Notes: generated by a model from the sequence alone, not told the origin. Numbered from the stretch's first letter, positions 42,154 through 51,056 are shown. The stretch: DNA of 64,000 nucleotides from an uncultured Acidimicrobiales bacterium (GCA_958296055.1 CATQHS010000001.1:2018277-2082276); one strand, 5' to 3'. Program-made: numbers and translations.

Positions 42154-42215
42154 GGGATGCAGAGGAGTAGATTGCGCTCCGGCAACCTGTCGACCACCCG
42201 TGAGGGGGCGCCACC

Positions 42216-42713
42216 GTGACCACGCCTTATCCCAACACGCTGATCTTCGTCGATTTCCCCACCGACGAGCCCGAGCGAGCGGCCGAGTTCTACCGCAACG
42301 TGTTCGGCTGGGAGGTCGAGCCCCGGCCCGAGGGTTCGTTCTACCGGATCGTCCCCGGCCAGAACTTCAAGCTGCCCGACGGCACGCAGGGCCCCACCGG
42401 CAACCTCCACCTCGGCATCACCAACGTGGCCAACCGGCGCCCCCATCCTGATGCGGCCGGGCTGGTCCCCCGGCATCTCAGCCGAGACGGCCACACCGTG
42501 CGGATCTGGATACTGGTGTCCGGCGACGACGACATGGACGCCATCTCCGACCGGGCTGCGGCCAACGGCGCCACCGAGTTGTGGCGGCACCACTACTTCG
42601 CCGAGTTCAACGGCTTCAACAACGCCTTCCAGGACCCGTGGGGCAACACGCTGGTGCTGTGGACCTATGGCGGCGACGAGCCGAAGGTCCCCGACGGCTG
42701 GACCCAGGAGTGA
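42216..42713 (+). CDS. VOC-family protein
   Basis: A 165-residue glyoxalase-fold protein: NTLIFVDFPTDEPERAAEFYRNVFGWE in the first unit and IWILVSGDDDMDAISDRAA plus FQDPWGNTLVLWTYGG in the second. The WGN element near the end is typical of the antibiotic-resistance/methylmalonyl-epimerase-like VOC groups. GTG start 62 bp after the hydratase gene, preceded by GTGAGGGGG. Function unknown. Confidence 0.82.
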   Translation: MTTPYPNTLIFVDFPTDEPERAAEFYRNVFGWEVEPRPEGSFYRIVPGQNFKLPDGTQGPTGNLHLGITNVANRRPHPDAAGLVPRHLSRDGHTVRIWILVSGDDDMDAISDRAAANGATELWRHHYFAEFNGFNNAFQDPWGNTLVLWTYGGDEPKVPDGWTQE

Positions 42714-42718
42714 GCCCC

Positions 42719-43192
42719 GTGCCCGACGACGTCTACGACATCCATCCCCCCTCTCCCCGCTGGACCCACGTCGCCCTGCGGGTCACCGACATCGACGCCA
42801 CCATCGACTGGTACACCGCCCACACCCCGTTGAAGCTGCTCGACCGGCGCGAGGAAGTGACGGGGTACGGGGCCTGGCTCGGTCACGACGACTCGCCCGA
42901 CAAGCCCTTCATCTTGGTGCTGGCCCAGTTCTTCCCCGAGCACGACCCGTTCAAGGACTCGCCCATCGCCACCCTGGCCCCCTTCGCCCACCTCGGGGTG
43001 GAGCTCACCAGCCGGGAGGAGCTGGACGCGGCCGCGGCCGCAGCCGAGGCGGCCGGGTGCCTGGCCATGCCGCCCACCGACATGCCCCCGCCCATCGGCT
43101 ACATCTGCATGCTGCGCGACCCCAACGGCAACATGATCGAGCTCAGCTACGACCAAGGCGTCTACGCCTACGCCCAAAGGGTGATGAGCTGA
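42719..43192 (+). CDS. VOC-family protein
   Basis: A 157-residue VOC protein with WTHVALRVTDIDATIDWYTAHTPLKLL and FAHLGVELTSREELDAAAAAA, ending GYICMLRDPNGNMIELSYDQG. His18 of THVAL, His of AHLG and Glu of MIELS are in metal-ligand positions. The protein encoded at 56716-57228 shares the same scheme (WTHVALPVRNLDE ... GYICLITDPDGNNVEFS), indicating a paralogue pair. The GTG start follows the previous VOC stop by 5 bp. Confidence 0.83.
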   Translation: MPDDVYDIHPPSPRWTHVALRVTDIDATIDWYTAHTPLKLLDRREEVTGYGAWLGHDDSPDKPFILVLAQFFPEHDPFKDSPIATLAPFAHLGVELTSREELDAAAAAAEAAGCLAMPPTDMPPPIGYICMLRDPNGNMIELSYDQGVYAYAQRVMS

Positions 43193-43254
43193 GCGGTTTT
43201 CCGGGCCTGCGGGTCGCTGGCCGCGCCCGACCCGGGAGGCGATTGAGCTGAGCG
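43185..43254. repeat. 11-bp direct repeat around a stop codon
   Basis: TGAGCTGAGCG at 43185-43195 spans the VOC stop codon and recurs at 43244-43254, immediately before the SnoaL-like coding region (offset 59 bp). Confidence 0.6.
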
Positions 43255-43268
43255 CCGATCCGGCCGCG

Positions 43269-43631
43269 GTGGCCGCGTCGTATTTGGCCTCGTTCTCCTC
43301 GGGGAACCCGGCGGTCATAGCCGCCCACGTCAGCGACGATTTTGTCAACGAGCACACCAGCGCCCTGGGCGACCCGTGCCGGACCAGGGCCGTCTACGCC
43401 GAGCGCTTGGCCGGGTTCTTGGACCGCTTCACCGGCCTCAGCTACGAACCGGAAGAGATCTTGGTGGACGGCGACCGGGTGGCGGCCGCTTACGTGATGC
43501 GGGCCCGCTGCGAGGGCCGGCCTTTCGAGATCAGGGGCGTGTTCAGAATGACGATCGCCGACGGGCTGATAACCCACCGCACCGACTACTTCGACAGCTT
43601 GAGTTTTCTCCGTCAGACTGGTCAGGCCTGA
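43269..43631 (+). CDS. SnoaL/NTF2-fold protein
   Basis: A 120-residue alpha+beta cone protein: ASYLASFSSGNPAVIAAHVSDDFVNEHTSALG (helix and pocket), then VDGDRVAAAYVMRARCEGRPFEIRGVFRMTIADGLITHRTDYFD, which is the usual SnoaL strand pattern with the ITHRTDYFD ending. Such proteins are small isomerases or hydrolases, or binding proteins. I use GTG 43269, but a CTG at 43248 has a better GGGAGG spacing and adds seven residues. Last gene of the 41-43.6 kb cluster. Confidence 0.78.
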   Translation: MAASYLASFSSGNPAVIAAHVSDDFVNEHTSALGDPCRTRAVYAERLAGFLDRFTGLSYEPEEILVDGDRVAAAYVMRARCEGRPFEIRGVFRMTIADGLITHRTDYFDSLSFLRQTGQA

Positions 43632-43675
43632 GGGTCTTTGCCCGTCTCGGCGTCGGGCTCGGTCAGGGCTGAGGG
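43621..43675. repeat. 14-bp imperfect direct repeat at convergent gene ends
   Basis: GTCAGGCCTGAGGG (43621-43634, SnoaL stop) and GTCAGGGCTGAGGG (43662-43675, which is the end of the convergent LLM gene read in reverse) differ at one base (offset 41 bp). Confidence 0.75.
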
Positions 43676-44607
43676 CCTCGGAACGCGGCCGCGACCTCGG
43701 CCGAGAACCGCTCGATCGTCTCAAGGGCGGCTTCCTCGGGCCCGAGATTGAAGTCGGGGATCACCAGCTCGTCGGTTCCGGCGGCGGCGTATTCGGCCAC
43801 CTGCTCTGCGATCTGGGCCGCTGTGCCCACCATCCGGGGCCGGTCGAAAGGCTGGGCCCGCAGCTCGGCCGCGGCCCTCTCCGAGTCGCAGAGGAACAGC
43901 ATCAGCGCCGCCGACCGCTGCATCTCGGCCGGGTCCCGGCTGGCCTGCTCGCAGAGCCGGTCGATCAGGGCGTTGTAGTGCCGCATCTCGCCGGGCGTAC
44001 ACCACCCGTTCCACTCGTGGGCGTAGCGGACCGCGGCGGGGATGGTCCGCCGCTCGCCGGTGCCGCCGATCATGAGGGGAAGCGGGTCCTGCACCGGCTT
44101 GGGGGCCAGCGGTGCCCCCGACAGCCGGTAGTGGGCGCCGTCGAAGTCGGTGCGCTCGTCGGCGAACAGGCCGGTGATCATCGCGCAGGCCTCCTCCAGC
44201 CGGTCGGCCCGGTCGCTGGCGGCGCCGTAATCGAGGCCGTAGCGCCGGTGCTCGTTCTCCTGCCAGCCCGCGCCCAGGCCGAGCACGAGCCGGCCCCCGC
44301 TGATGTGGTCGACGGTGGCGGCCTGCTTGGCCAGCACCGCCGGGTGCCGGTAGGTGTTGCCGGTGACCATGGCCCCGAGCCGGACTCTGGGCACCGCCGC
44401 GGCCAGAGCGGCCAACAGCGACCAGCACTCATGGATGGGGAGCAGCTCCGGGTCGATCCCGGCCGGCTCGTGGCCGTAACCCTCCTCGGGGGGCATGAAG
44501 TGGTCGGGCACCCAGATCCCGTCCCAGCCGCAGGCCTCCGCCGCCCGGGCCGAGGCCAGGATGCGGTCCCAGTCGTTGCCGTTCGATATCCAGAATCCGA
44601 ATCGCAT
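43663..44607 (-). CDS. LLM-class F420-dependent oxidoreductase
   Basis: A 314-residue luciferase-like TIM barrel opening MRFGFWISNGNDWDRILASA. The strand-3 and strand-4 regions VRLGAMVTGNTYRHPAVLAKQAATVDHISGGRLVLGLGAGWQENEH are characteristic of F420-using actinobacterial members (TIGR03560-like). Cytoplasmic; substrate unknown. I use the ATG at 44607 rather than a farther upstream start because the family signature begins there. It diverges from a methyltransferase gene. Confidence 0.88.
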   Translation of the reverse strand: MRFGFWISNGNDWDRILASARAAEACGWDGIWVPDHFMPPEEGYGHEPAGIDPELLPIHECWSLLAALAAAVPRVRLGAMVTGNTYRHPAVLAKQAATVDHISGGRLVLGLGAGWQENEHRRYGLDYGAASDRADRLEEACAMITGLFADERTDFDGAHYRLSGAPLAPKPVQDPLPLMIGGTGERRTIPAAVRYAHEWNGWCTPGEMRHYNALIDRLCEQASRDPAEMQRSAALMLFLCDSERAAAELRAQPFDRPRMVGTAAQIAEQVAEYAAAGTDELVIPDFNLGPEEAALETIERFSAEVAAAFRGPQP

Positions 44608-44699
44608 AACCCGATTGTTTAGCTTCCGACCAGCCTTGTCGCTGGCCCGAAGTTCTAGCCTCTGGCCGTCATGACCGCCCACTCGACGCTCTGATCGCC

Positions 44700-45542
44700 G
44701 TGGACCCATCGGGTGACGAGCGGGCCGGGGCCGAGCGAGCCGGGGCTGAGCGCTATACCCACGGCTACCACGAGGCCGTCGTGCAGTCTTACGTCCGGCG
44801 CACGGCCGAAGACTGCGCCGCCTACCTGCTGCCCCGGCTGCGGCCCGACGCGGCCGTCTTGGACCTGGGCTGCGGCCCGGGCACCATCACCGTCGGTCTG
44901 GCCCGCCGGGCCGGCCGAGTGGTCGGCGTGGACGCCTCGGCTGAGATGGTGGACCGGGCCCGCGGTCACGCCGCCGATCTCGGAGTGGCCAACGTTGGCT
45001 TTGAGGCGGGTTCGGCCTACGACCTGCGCTGGGACGACGGCAGCTTCGACGTGGTCCACGCCCATCAGGTCCTCCAGCACTTGGCCGATCCGGTCCGGGC
45101 TTTGCGCGAGGCTCGGCGGGTGCTGGCGCCCGGCGGGCTGGTGGCGGTGCGCGACGCCGACTACGAGACGATGGTGCACGCCCCGGTCGAGCCCGAGATC
45201 GAGCGCTGGCGCCGGCTCTACCTCCGGGTGGCGGCCGCCAACGGCGGCGAGGCCCGGGCCGGTCGCTTCCTGCCGGCATGGGTGGCCGAGGCCGGTTTCG
45301 CCGATCCGGCGGTCACCGCCAGCGCCACCGTCTACGCCGATGCGCCCGGCCGGGCTTTCTGGGGCGAGCTGTGGGCGGTGAGGGTGGTCGAGAGCGACTT
45401 CGCCGACCACGCCACCTCCGGCGGCTTCGCCACCCGGGCCGAGTTGGCCGCCATGGCTGCCGCCTTCCGCCGCTGGGCCGCCCGCCCCCACGGCTTCTGG
45501 GCTTTCCTGCACACCGAAGTGCTCGCCACCCGCCCGCCCTAA
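44700..45542 (+). CDS. Class I SAM-dependent methyltransferase
   Basis: A 280-residue methyltransferase. Motif I is VLDLGCGPGTITVGLA, the acidic post-I end VVGVDAS, and the following segments FDVVHAHQVLQHLADP and REARRVLAPGGLVAVRDAD are the Methyltransf_11 pattern. The substrate is unknown. The N-terminus contains a small in-frame tandem repeat (GAERAGAER). GTG start; it is followed by a low-GC insertion beginning at about 45560. Confidence 0.87.
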   Translation: MDPSGDERAGAERAGAERYTHGYHEAVVQSYVRRTAEDCAAYLLPRLRPDAAVLDLGCGPGTITVGLARRAGRVVGVDASAEMVDRARGHAADLGVANVGFEAGSAYDLRWDDGSFDVVHAHQVLQHLADPVRALREARRVLAPGGLVAVRDADYETMVHAPVEPEIERWRRLYLRVAAANGGEARAGRFLPAWVAEAGFADPAVTASATVYADAPGRAFWGELWAVRVVESDFADHATSGGFATRAELAAMAAAFRRWAARPHGFWAFLHTEVLATRPP

Positions 45543-45612
45543 CCCGCCGCAGCCCGCTTCCCTTCGAAGGTAGTAGTTTGAGGGGGGTACTTCCCGACAC
45601 TGAGGCAATGCA

Positions 45613-46824
45613 ATGACCGTGCCCATGCTCAAAAGGCTGCTCCTGAGACGCTTTCGAAGTTTCCCGGCGGCGGTGGTCGAGTTCGACAACCCGACTTTCT
45701 TGGTCGGTCAGAACGGTGCCGGCAAAAGCAACCTAGCCGATGCCTTTGCTTTTCTCTCCGAAGCCATGAATTCTCCACTGTCTAATGTATTCGAACGACG
45801 GGCAGGCTTTGCAGCCGTTGTCAATCGTCGTTCACCAAAGGGTCGTCCGTCTAACTTGGGATTGAGGGTGGATCTTTCTAACCTGGATGAGGTGACGAGA
45901 TCTGCTCAATATGCGTTCGAATTAAAATACTTCAAAGGCTATGGCTTCAAAATTGTACGGGAACGGTGCCTCTTGCATCGGGAAGATGGCTCCATAAGAT
46001 TCAATCGCAACGAAAAAGGTTTTACTAGCAATGTGAAATCACTGAGCCCCCCCTTAGTACCGAATGCCTTAGCCCTGCCATTGATCGGAGGAGATGCCCG
46101 ATTTCAGCCGGTGTGGGATTTTCTATCTCGCATGCACATCTATCGTATAGATCCGGCTATGTTGCGAAGAATGCAAGACCCAGATAGTGGAGTTCCATTG
46201 CGTTCAGATGGTAGTAATGTTACTAGCGTCCTTCGCGAAATTCGGCAAAAACCAAATGATTGGAAGACTTTTTTAGTCCTTCTTAAGAGTATTGTTCCCG
46301 GAACAGCCGACGTAAATTCAAAGGAATATGGCAATAAGCTTGCTCTTGAATTGACTCAAAAGTGGACAAATTCAGAACGCATAAAGTTTGAAGCGTACAA
46401 TCTATCCGATGGTACGCTCCGATCGATGGGGTTGTTAACAGCAGTCTTCCAACACCCGCGTCCATCGATTCTCGTGATTGAGGAGCCGGAAGCAACGATA
46501 CACCCTGGAGCACTGGGTGCTGTTCTCGATCTATTGTATTATGCCAAAGATTTTATGCAGGTGATTGCGACTACTCATAGCCCGGATCTTCTGGACGCCA
46601 AATGGATAAATGATGGTCATCTGAGGATCGTAAATTGGGAGGATGGAGTATCAAAAATTAACCCCGTCTCTGAAGCAGTCCGTGGGATAATAAGGGACCA
46701 TTTGATGGAAGCGGGCGAACTGATGCGATCAAATGCTTTGACGGCGGCTTCGGCTGAACACACTCTAGTTAGGAGGAACAATTCGTACATCAATGATCCA
46801 AGTAAAGTGCCGTTATTTGGGTAG
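45613..46824 (+). CDS. AAA_21-type (ABC/SMC-like) ATPase of a predicted defence pair
   Basis: A 403-residue ATPase. Walker A is GQNGAGKS (32-39), the ABC-like signature LSDGT (about 264), Walker B ILVIEEPEATIHP (about 286-298), and the switch His is in IATTHSPDLLD. The short coiled region between the ATPase halves and the overall size match the RecF/SMC-like single-chain ATPases of OLD-like, AbiL and PARIS-type systems. It is followed 8 bp later by a DUF4276 gene. Codon use is AT-rich relative to the surrounding genes, indicating transfer. In known systems such ATPases sense phage proteins and activate a Toprim partner. Confidence 0.82.
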   Translation: MTVPMLKRLLLRRFRSFPAAVVEFDNPTFLVGQNGAGKSNLADAFAFLSEAMNSPLSNVFERRAGFAAVVNRRSPKGRPSNLGLRVDLSNLDEVTRSAQYAFELKYFKGYGFKIVRERCLLHREDGSIRFNRNEKGFTSNVKSLSPPLVPNALALPLIGGDARFQPVWDFLSRMHIYRIDPAMLRRMQDPDSGVPLRSDGSNVTSVLREIRQKPNDWKTFLVLLKSIVPGTADVNSKEYGNKLALELTQKWTNSERIKFEAYNLSDGTLRSMGLLTAVFQHPRPSILVIEEPEATIHPGALGAVLDLLYYAKDFMQVIATTHSPDLLDAKWINDGHLRIVNWEDGVSKINPVSEAVRGIIRDHLMEAGELMRSNALTAASAEHTLVRRNNSYINDPSKVPLFG

Positions 46825-46832
46825 GAGTTCAA

Positions 46833-47465
46833 ATGAAAATCTACCCAATTGTTGAAGGACAAAGCGAGGTTGCTGCAGTACCCGAGCTGTTACGGCGCTT
46901 AATTGTTGAATCGCAAATTTGGGAAGTTGAGATAGGCCGTCCGATCAGGCAATCGCGCGGCAAATTAGTTCAGCAAGCTGGACTGGAACAGGCCATCAAA
47001 GTTGCGCTGCGACAACCCGGTTGTGGTGCGGTGCTTGTAATGTTTGATGGAGATGAAGATTGTCCGGCTGAGTTGGGTCCAACGGTACAGCAGTGGGCTG
47101 TGTCAGCGTCAGGTAATGTACCTTGCGAAGTTGTCATACCTCACCGAGAATATGAAGCATGGTTTCTAGCTACGATCGAGTCTCTGCGAGAATTCTCAGA
47201 CATCAAAGATGATGCCGAACCTCATCCGAATCCCGAAGAGCCAGGGGGTGCCAAAGGACAATTGAAGGCGAGAATGAATGCTGGCTGCAGCTACGTTCCG
47301 ACAGAACATCAGCCGGCTTTCAGTTCGGCGTTCTCTTTGGCCGACGCTTACGCCAGATGTCGGTCTTTTCGGAAGCTGACCAGTGCGTTCGGCGCGTTGT
47401 TGATGGCGAACGGGTACGACATTGATCCCTGGCCGCCGGCGGACTGGGTTGAAGGCTCGGAGTGA
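46833..47465 (+). CDS. DUF4276-type protein, predicted Toprim-like partner of the ATPase
   Basis: A 210-residue protein. IYPIVEGQSEVAAVPELLRR carries the Toprim-like Glu, and VLVMFDGDEDCP carries an acidic DxD; then IPHREYEAWFLATIESLREF is the conserved DUF4276 helix. The arrangement (Glu, then DxD) fits a metal-dependent nuclease of the Toprim type. It begins 8 bp after the ATPase gene and is in the same AT-rich style, although the last ~100 bp become GC-rich. I infer an effector nuclease activated by the ATPase. Confidence 0.78.
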   Translation: MKIYPIVEGQSEVAAVPELLRRLIVESQIWEVEIGRPIRQSRGKLVQQAGLEQAIKVALRQPGCGAVLVMFDGDEDCPAELGPTVQQWAVSASGNVPCEVVIPHREYEAWFLATIESLREFSDIKDDAEPHPNPEEPGGAKGQLKARMNAGCSYVPTEHQPAFSSAFSLADAYARCRSFRKLTSAFGALLMANGYDIDPWPPADWVEGSE

Positions 47466-47471
47466 GGGGGG

Positions 47472-48494
47472 TCAGCGGCAGCGGTCGATGACCGCGCCGA
47501 AGCCGTCGATGGTCTCCATCAGGCCCTGGGCCATTGACGGCCGCAGCACCGCCACCAGGTTGAGGCTGGCGCTGGTGAACCCCAGACCGGTCACCGCGGC
47601 GATCTGCTCGGGGATCTCGGCGGGCGCGCCCACCACCGCGTAGCGCCGGATCCACTCGTCGTCGACCAGGTCGAACAGCTCGGGCGGGTCGTAGCGGTCG
47701 ATGTCGAAGTACCAGCCCCGGGCCCGGGCCAGAGCGGCGTCGATGGCGGCCAGCCGGTCGGGGTCCATCTCGGCCGGCCGGATGATGGCCAGATAATGGG
47801 CCACGTAGCGCACCACCGACCGGCGGGCCAGGTCGCCGTCGTCTGACACGCACAGGGTGAGCCGGGGGGCGACGTCGATGTCGTCCGCCGACCGGCCCGC
47901 CCGGGCCGCGCCCTCGGCCAGCCAGCCCCGGTACCAGCCGGCCAGCTCCGGGGTGAAGTGGCGGGCCCCGACCAGGGCGATGTCGGCCAGCTCGCCGGCG
48001 AGCTGCATCACCTGGCGGCTGCGGGTGCCGATGGAGATGGGCACCGGCGCCTCGGGGGGCCTCACCAGCCCGGCCCCGTCGATGGGGAACATCTCGCCGT
48101 CGAGCTCCACCGTCTCGCCGGCCAGCAGCCCCCTGATCCCGATCACGGCCTCCCGCAGGGCCCGGACCGGTCGGGGGTAGTCGATGCGCAGGTCTTCGAG
48201 GCCCGCGCCCACGCCGATGCCCAAGAACATGCGGCCCCCCGACAGCTCCTGAAGGGTGGCCAGGGTCCCGGCCAGCACGGCCGGGTGGCGGGTGTAGGGA
48301 TTGGTGACCATGGCGCCGATCCCGATCCGCTCGGTGGCCCGGGCGATCAGAGCCTGCAGCACGAAGCAGTCGGGCCAGAAGACCACGTCGGACACCCCGA
48401 GCCGGTCGAACCCGACCTGCTCGCAGCGCACGGCCAGCTCCACCGCCTCGGCCGGGCCCATGCCCGGGGTGATCTCGGCTTCCAGGGTGGTCAT
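47472..48494 (-). CDS. LLM-class flavin/F420-dependent oxidoreductase
   Basis: A 340-residue luciferase-like enzyme: AVELAVRCEQVGFDRLGVSDVVFWPDCFVLQALIARAT, then RIGIGAMVTNPYTRHPAVLAGTLATLQELSGGRMFLGIGVGAG. The cis-peptide and cofactor region (TNPYTRHPAV) is typical of F420-dependent methylene-H4MPT-reductase-like members. The ATG lies in a duplicated GTGGTCATGGG segment (48488-48498 and 48506-48516), so an out-of-frame second ATG is 20 bp upstream. It converges on the DUF4276 gene with 6 bp between stops. Confidence 0.87.
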   Translation of the reverse strand: MTTLEAEITPGMGPAEAVELAVRCEQVGFDRLGVSDVVFWPDCFVLQALIARATERIGIGAMVTNPYTRHPAVLAGTLATLQELSGGRMFLGIGVGAGLEDLRIDYPRPVRALREAVIGIRGLLAGETVELDGEMFPIDGAGLVRPPEAPVPISIGTRSRQVMQLAGELADIALVGARHFTPELAGWYRGWLAEGAARAGRSADDIDVAPRLTLCVSDDGDLARRSVVRYVAHYLAIIRPAEMDPDRLAAIDAALARARGWYFDIDRYDPPELFDLVDDEWIRRYAVVGAPAEIPEQIAAVTGLGFTSASLNLVAVLRPSMAQGLMETIDGFGAVIDRCR

Positions 48495-48543
48495 GGGGCC
48501 GCCGCCGTGGTCATGGGCCGTCGGAGGCCGTGGCGCCGAGAGA

Positions 48544-49932
48544 TCACAGCACCGGGAACTTGGCCTTGTCGGGCAGGCCGGACCGGGCGGTTATGGACTC
48601 GCCCGCCTCCTGGCAGCGGGCGTACAGCTCCTCCTCGTCCACGGTGGTCATCCGGCCTGCGTCCACCACCTTGGCCCCGTCCACGAACACGGTGTGAACG
48701 CCCCGGCCGTCGGCCGACCACACGAGCTGGTTCATCACGTTGAGCAGCGGCCGCCACTCGGGCCGGTCGGTGTCGTGCAGCACCACGTCGGCCTTCTTGC
48801 CCGGCGTCAGCGAGCCGATCTGGTCGGTCATCCTCATGGTGCGGGCCCCGCCCAGGGTGGCCATCTCATAGGCCTTCTCGGCCGGGAACATCTGCGGGTC
48901 CATGCGGGCGTCCTTGAACAGCCCGGCCACCAGATAGGTGGCCCGGTGCATGTCGGCGTAGTTGGAGGCGTTGTTGCCGTCTATGCCGATGCTCACGTTG
49001 ATGCCCCGCATGACCATCTCGGGGATCTTGCCGATCTGGGTGACCCCGTAGCCGACTTTGAGGGCGGTGGTGGGGCAGTGCTCCACCGAGCAGCCGGACT
49101 GGGCCATCACGTCGAGTTCGCTGTCGTCGACGTGTACGCAGTGGGTCATGGCCGTGTCGGCGCCGAGCACGCCCAGCTCGCCGAGGTGGATCATGGGCCG
49201 CTGCCCGAACTCGGCGATGAATCCGTCGGGGTCGAGCCGGGCCGGGCTCATGTGGAAGTTCAGGCCCACGCCGTGATGGTCGGCCGCCGTCCGGGCCGCC
49301 TGCCACAGCGGGTCCGAGCAGGTGGTGTGGCCCACCACCATCGACCAGGCCCCGAGCCGGCCTCCGGCGGTGCCGGCGAACCGCTCGATGGTGTCGTTGA
49401 GGCTGGCTATGGCCGCGTCGGTGTCGGACCGGTACACGTCGGGCTCGGGGGGCAGGTCCCAGATCCACTTGCCGATGCGGCCCCGGATGCCGATCTCCAC
49501 CAGCCCGTCCATCACCTCGTCGGTGAAGCGGATGGTGCCGGCCTCCAGGAAGGTGGTGGTGCCCGACTTGAGCATCTCCACCGACGCCAACTGGGCCGAG
49601 AGCCGCTCCTCGGCCGCGGTGTACACCGAGTACAGCGGGCACAGCCACATGAAGACGTTCTCCTCGAAGGAGGTGTCGTCGGGGACGTAGCCCCGGGTCA
49701 GCGGCTCGCCGGTGATGTGGATGTGGGTGTTGACGAGGCCGGGGGTGACCACGAAGCGGTCGCCGCCCACCGTCTCGGCCGCCTCGTAGGCGGCTTCGAG
49801 CTCCGACGCCTTGCCCACGGCCACGATCTCGCCGCCCCGCAGGGCCACCGCCCCGTGGCGGATGATGTCGCGGGTCTCGTTCATGGTGACGACGTACCAG
49901 CCCTTGACGAGGGTGTCGATGCGTTCGGTCAT
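48544..49932 (-). CDS. Amidohydrolase, ATZ/TRZ/deaminase-like
   Basis: A 462-residue TIM-barrel metal hydrolase. Ligands: HxH in GLVNTHIHI, His in LNFHMS, His in MTHCVHVDD and CSVEHCPT, Asp in VSIGIDGNN. The flanking beta-sandwich segments (DTLVKGWYVVTMNETRDI and GKKADVVLHDTDRPEWRP) match the S-adenosylhomocysteine / methylthioadenosine / cytosine deaminase group. It is only distantly similar to the amidohydrolase at 33941-35332. Its ATG overlaps the stop of the O-methyltransferase gene upstream (ATGA). Confidence 0.88.
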   Translation of the reverse strand: MTERIDTLVKGWYVVTMNETRDIIRHGAVALRGGEIVAVGKASELEAAYEAAETVGGDRFVVTPGLVNTHIHITGEPLTRGYVPDDTSFEENVFMWLCPLYSVYTAAEERLSAQLASVEMLKSGTTTFLEAGTIRFTDEVMDGLVEIGIRGRIGKWIWDLPPEPDVYRSDTDAAIASLNDTIERFAGTAGGRLGAWSMVVGHTTCSDPLWQAARTAADHHGVGLNFHMSPARLDPDGFIAEFGQRPMIHLGELGVLGADTAMTHCVHVDDSELDVMAQSGCSVEHCPTTALKVGYGVTQIGKIPEMVMRGINVSIGIDGNNASNYADMHRATYLVAGLFKDARMDPQMFPAEKAYEMATLGGARTMRMTDQIGSLTPGKKADVVLHDTDRPEWRPLLNVMNQLVWSADGRGVHTVFVDGAKVVDAGRMTTVDEEELYARCQEAGESITARSGLPDKAKFPVL

Positions 49933-51056
49933 GGTCTGCTCCTGGGTTTGGCGGCAACGTAGGCGAACTGGAAGCCGATGGGCTCGATGAGGCGCACGGC
50001 CTCGAACCCGGCGTCGGCCAGCCAGGCCGCGGCCTGGCGGCTGGCGATGGGGAACCCGTTGACGGTGCTGGTCATCATGGTCAGGCCCATGAGCACGGCG
50101 TGGGGGTTGGCCTTGAGCTGGTCCACGAAGTAGTCGGCCAGCACCACCCGGCCCTCCGGCCGCAAGGCCCCATAGGCCCGGTCGATGAGGCGGCGGGCGC
50201 CGGCGGGGCCCTCGGTGCGGCAGACGTGGCCCAGCACGACGATGTCGTAGCCGCCGTCCTCGATGTCGATGGCGTGATAGTCGCCCGGCCGGAACTGGCA
50301 GCGGTCGGCCACGCCGTGCTCGGCCGCCTTGGCTCGGGCTATATCGATCACCCCGTCGAGGTCGTTGATCACGGCCCGCCCGTCGCCGCAGGCTTCGAGC
50401 ATGGCTATCGACCAGGGGGCCCCGCCCGCGCCCAAGTCGAGGATGCGGGGGGCTCTCATCCGGCTGTAGCCGATCTTGAGGTCGGCCCGGGCGGCGCTGC
50501 GCCACACGGTGGTGAAGGTGCCTTGGGTCAGCGGCCGGTAGAAGGCGGCCGGGTCGTCGTCGATGGGGGCGGCGGGCCGGCCGGTCCGGACGGTGTCGGC
50601 CAGGCGGGTCCAGTTCCCGACCGGGCCGGGGGCCACCGGTACCAGTTCGGCCATTGAGGCCGGGCCGTCGCGGGTGAGGTAGCGCCGGGCGGTGTCGTTG
50701 AGCCCGTAGGTGCCGCCGGTCCTCTCCAGCAGGCCCATGGCCGTCACCGAGTCGAGCAGCGACTCCAGATGGGGTTCGGACGCGCCCAGCCTGCGGGCCA
50801 GGTCGGCGGCGGTGACGAGGCTTTGGCTGCCGCCGGGGCTGTTGCCGGTGACCGGGCCTTCGTCTGCCGCGGCCAGGGCGTCGAACAGGCCGAGTTCGAG
50901 CGCGGCGGCCAGCGCGTAGTACCGGCCCAGGCCCTCGATGGCGGCCCACACCGGGGCGGCGGCCGGGGGCCTGTGGTCGGTCCAGGGCCGCCCGGCCCGG
51001 GCCATGGTGTGGGTCTTCTTCAGCTCCGGGTAGGGCGGGTCGCGCGGCTGGCTCAA
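49929..51056 (-). CDS. O-methyltransferase-family protein with dimerisation domain
   Basis: A 375-residue protein. The N-terminal winged-helix-like dimerisation domain (about residues 35-120: AAALELGLFDALA ... LGASEPHLESLLDSVTAMGLLE) precedes the SAM domain with ILDLGAGGAPWSIAML (motif I), RCQFRPGDYHAID, DIVVLGHVCRTEGP and RPEGRVVLADYFVD. It resembles plant/actinobacterial O-methyltransferases of the PF00891 type. The TTG at 51056 has GGTGA upstream; an ATG at 51004 would shorten it by 17 residues. Substrate unknown, but it is translationally coupled to an amidohydrolase. Confidence 0.84.
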   Translation of the reverse strand: MSQPRDPPYPELKKTHTMARAGRPWTDHRPPAAAPVWAAIEGLGRYYALAAALELGLFDALAAADEGPVTGNSPGGSQSLVTAADLARRLGASEPHLESLLDSVTAMGLLERTGGTYGLNDTARRYLTRDGPASMAELVPVAPGPVGNWTRLADTVRTGRPAAPIDDDPAAFYRPLTQGTFTTVWRSAARADLKIGYSRMRAPRILDLGAGGAPWSIAMLEACGDGRAVINDLDGVIDIARAKAAEHGVADRCQFRPGDYHAIDIEDGGYDIVVLGHVCRTEGPAGARRLIDRAYGALRPEGRVVLADYFVDQLKANPHAVLMGLTMMTSTVNGFPIASRQAAAWLADAGFEAVRLIEPIGFQFAYVAAKPRSRP

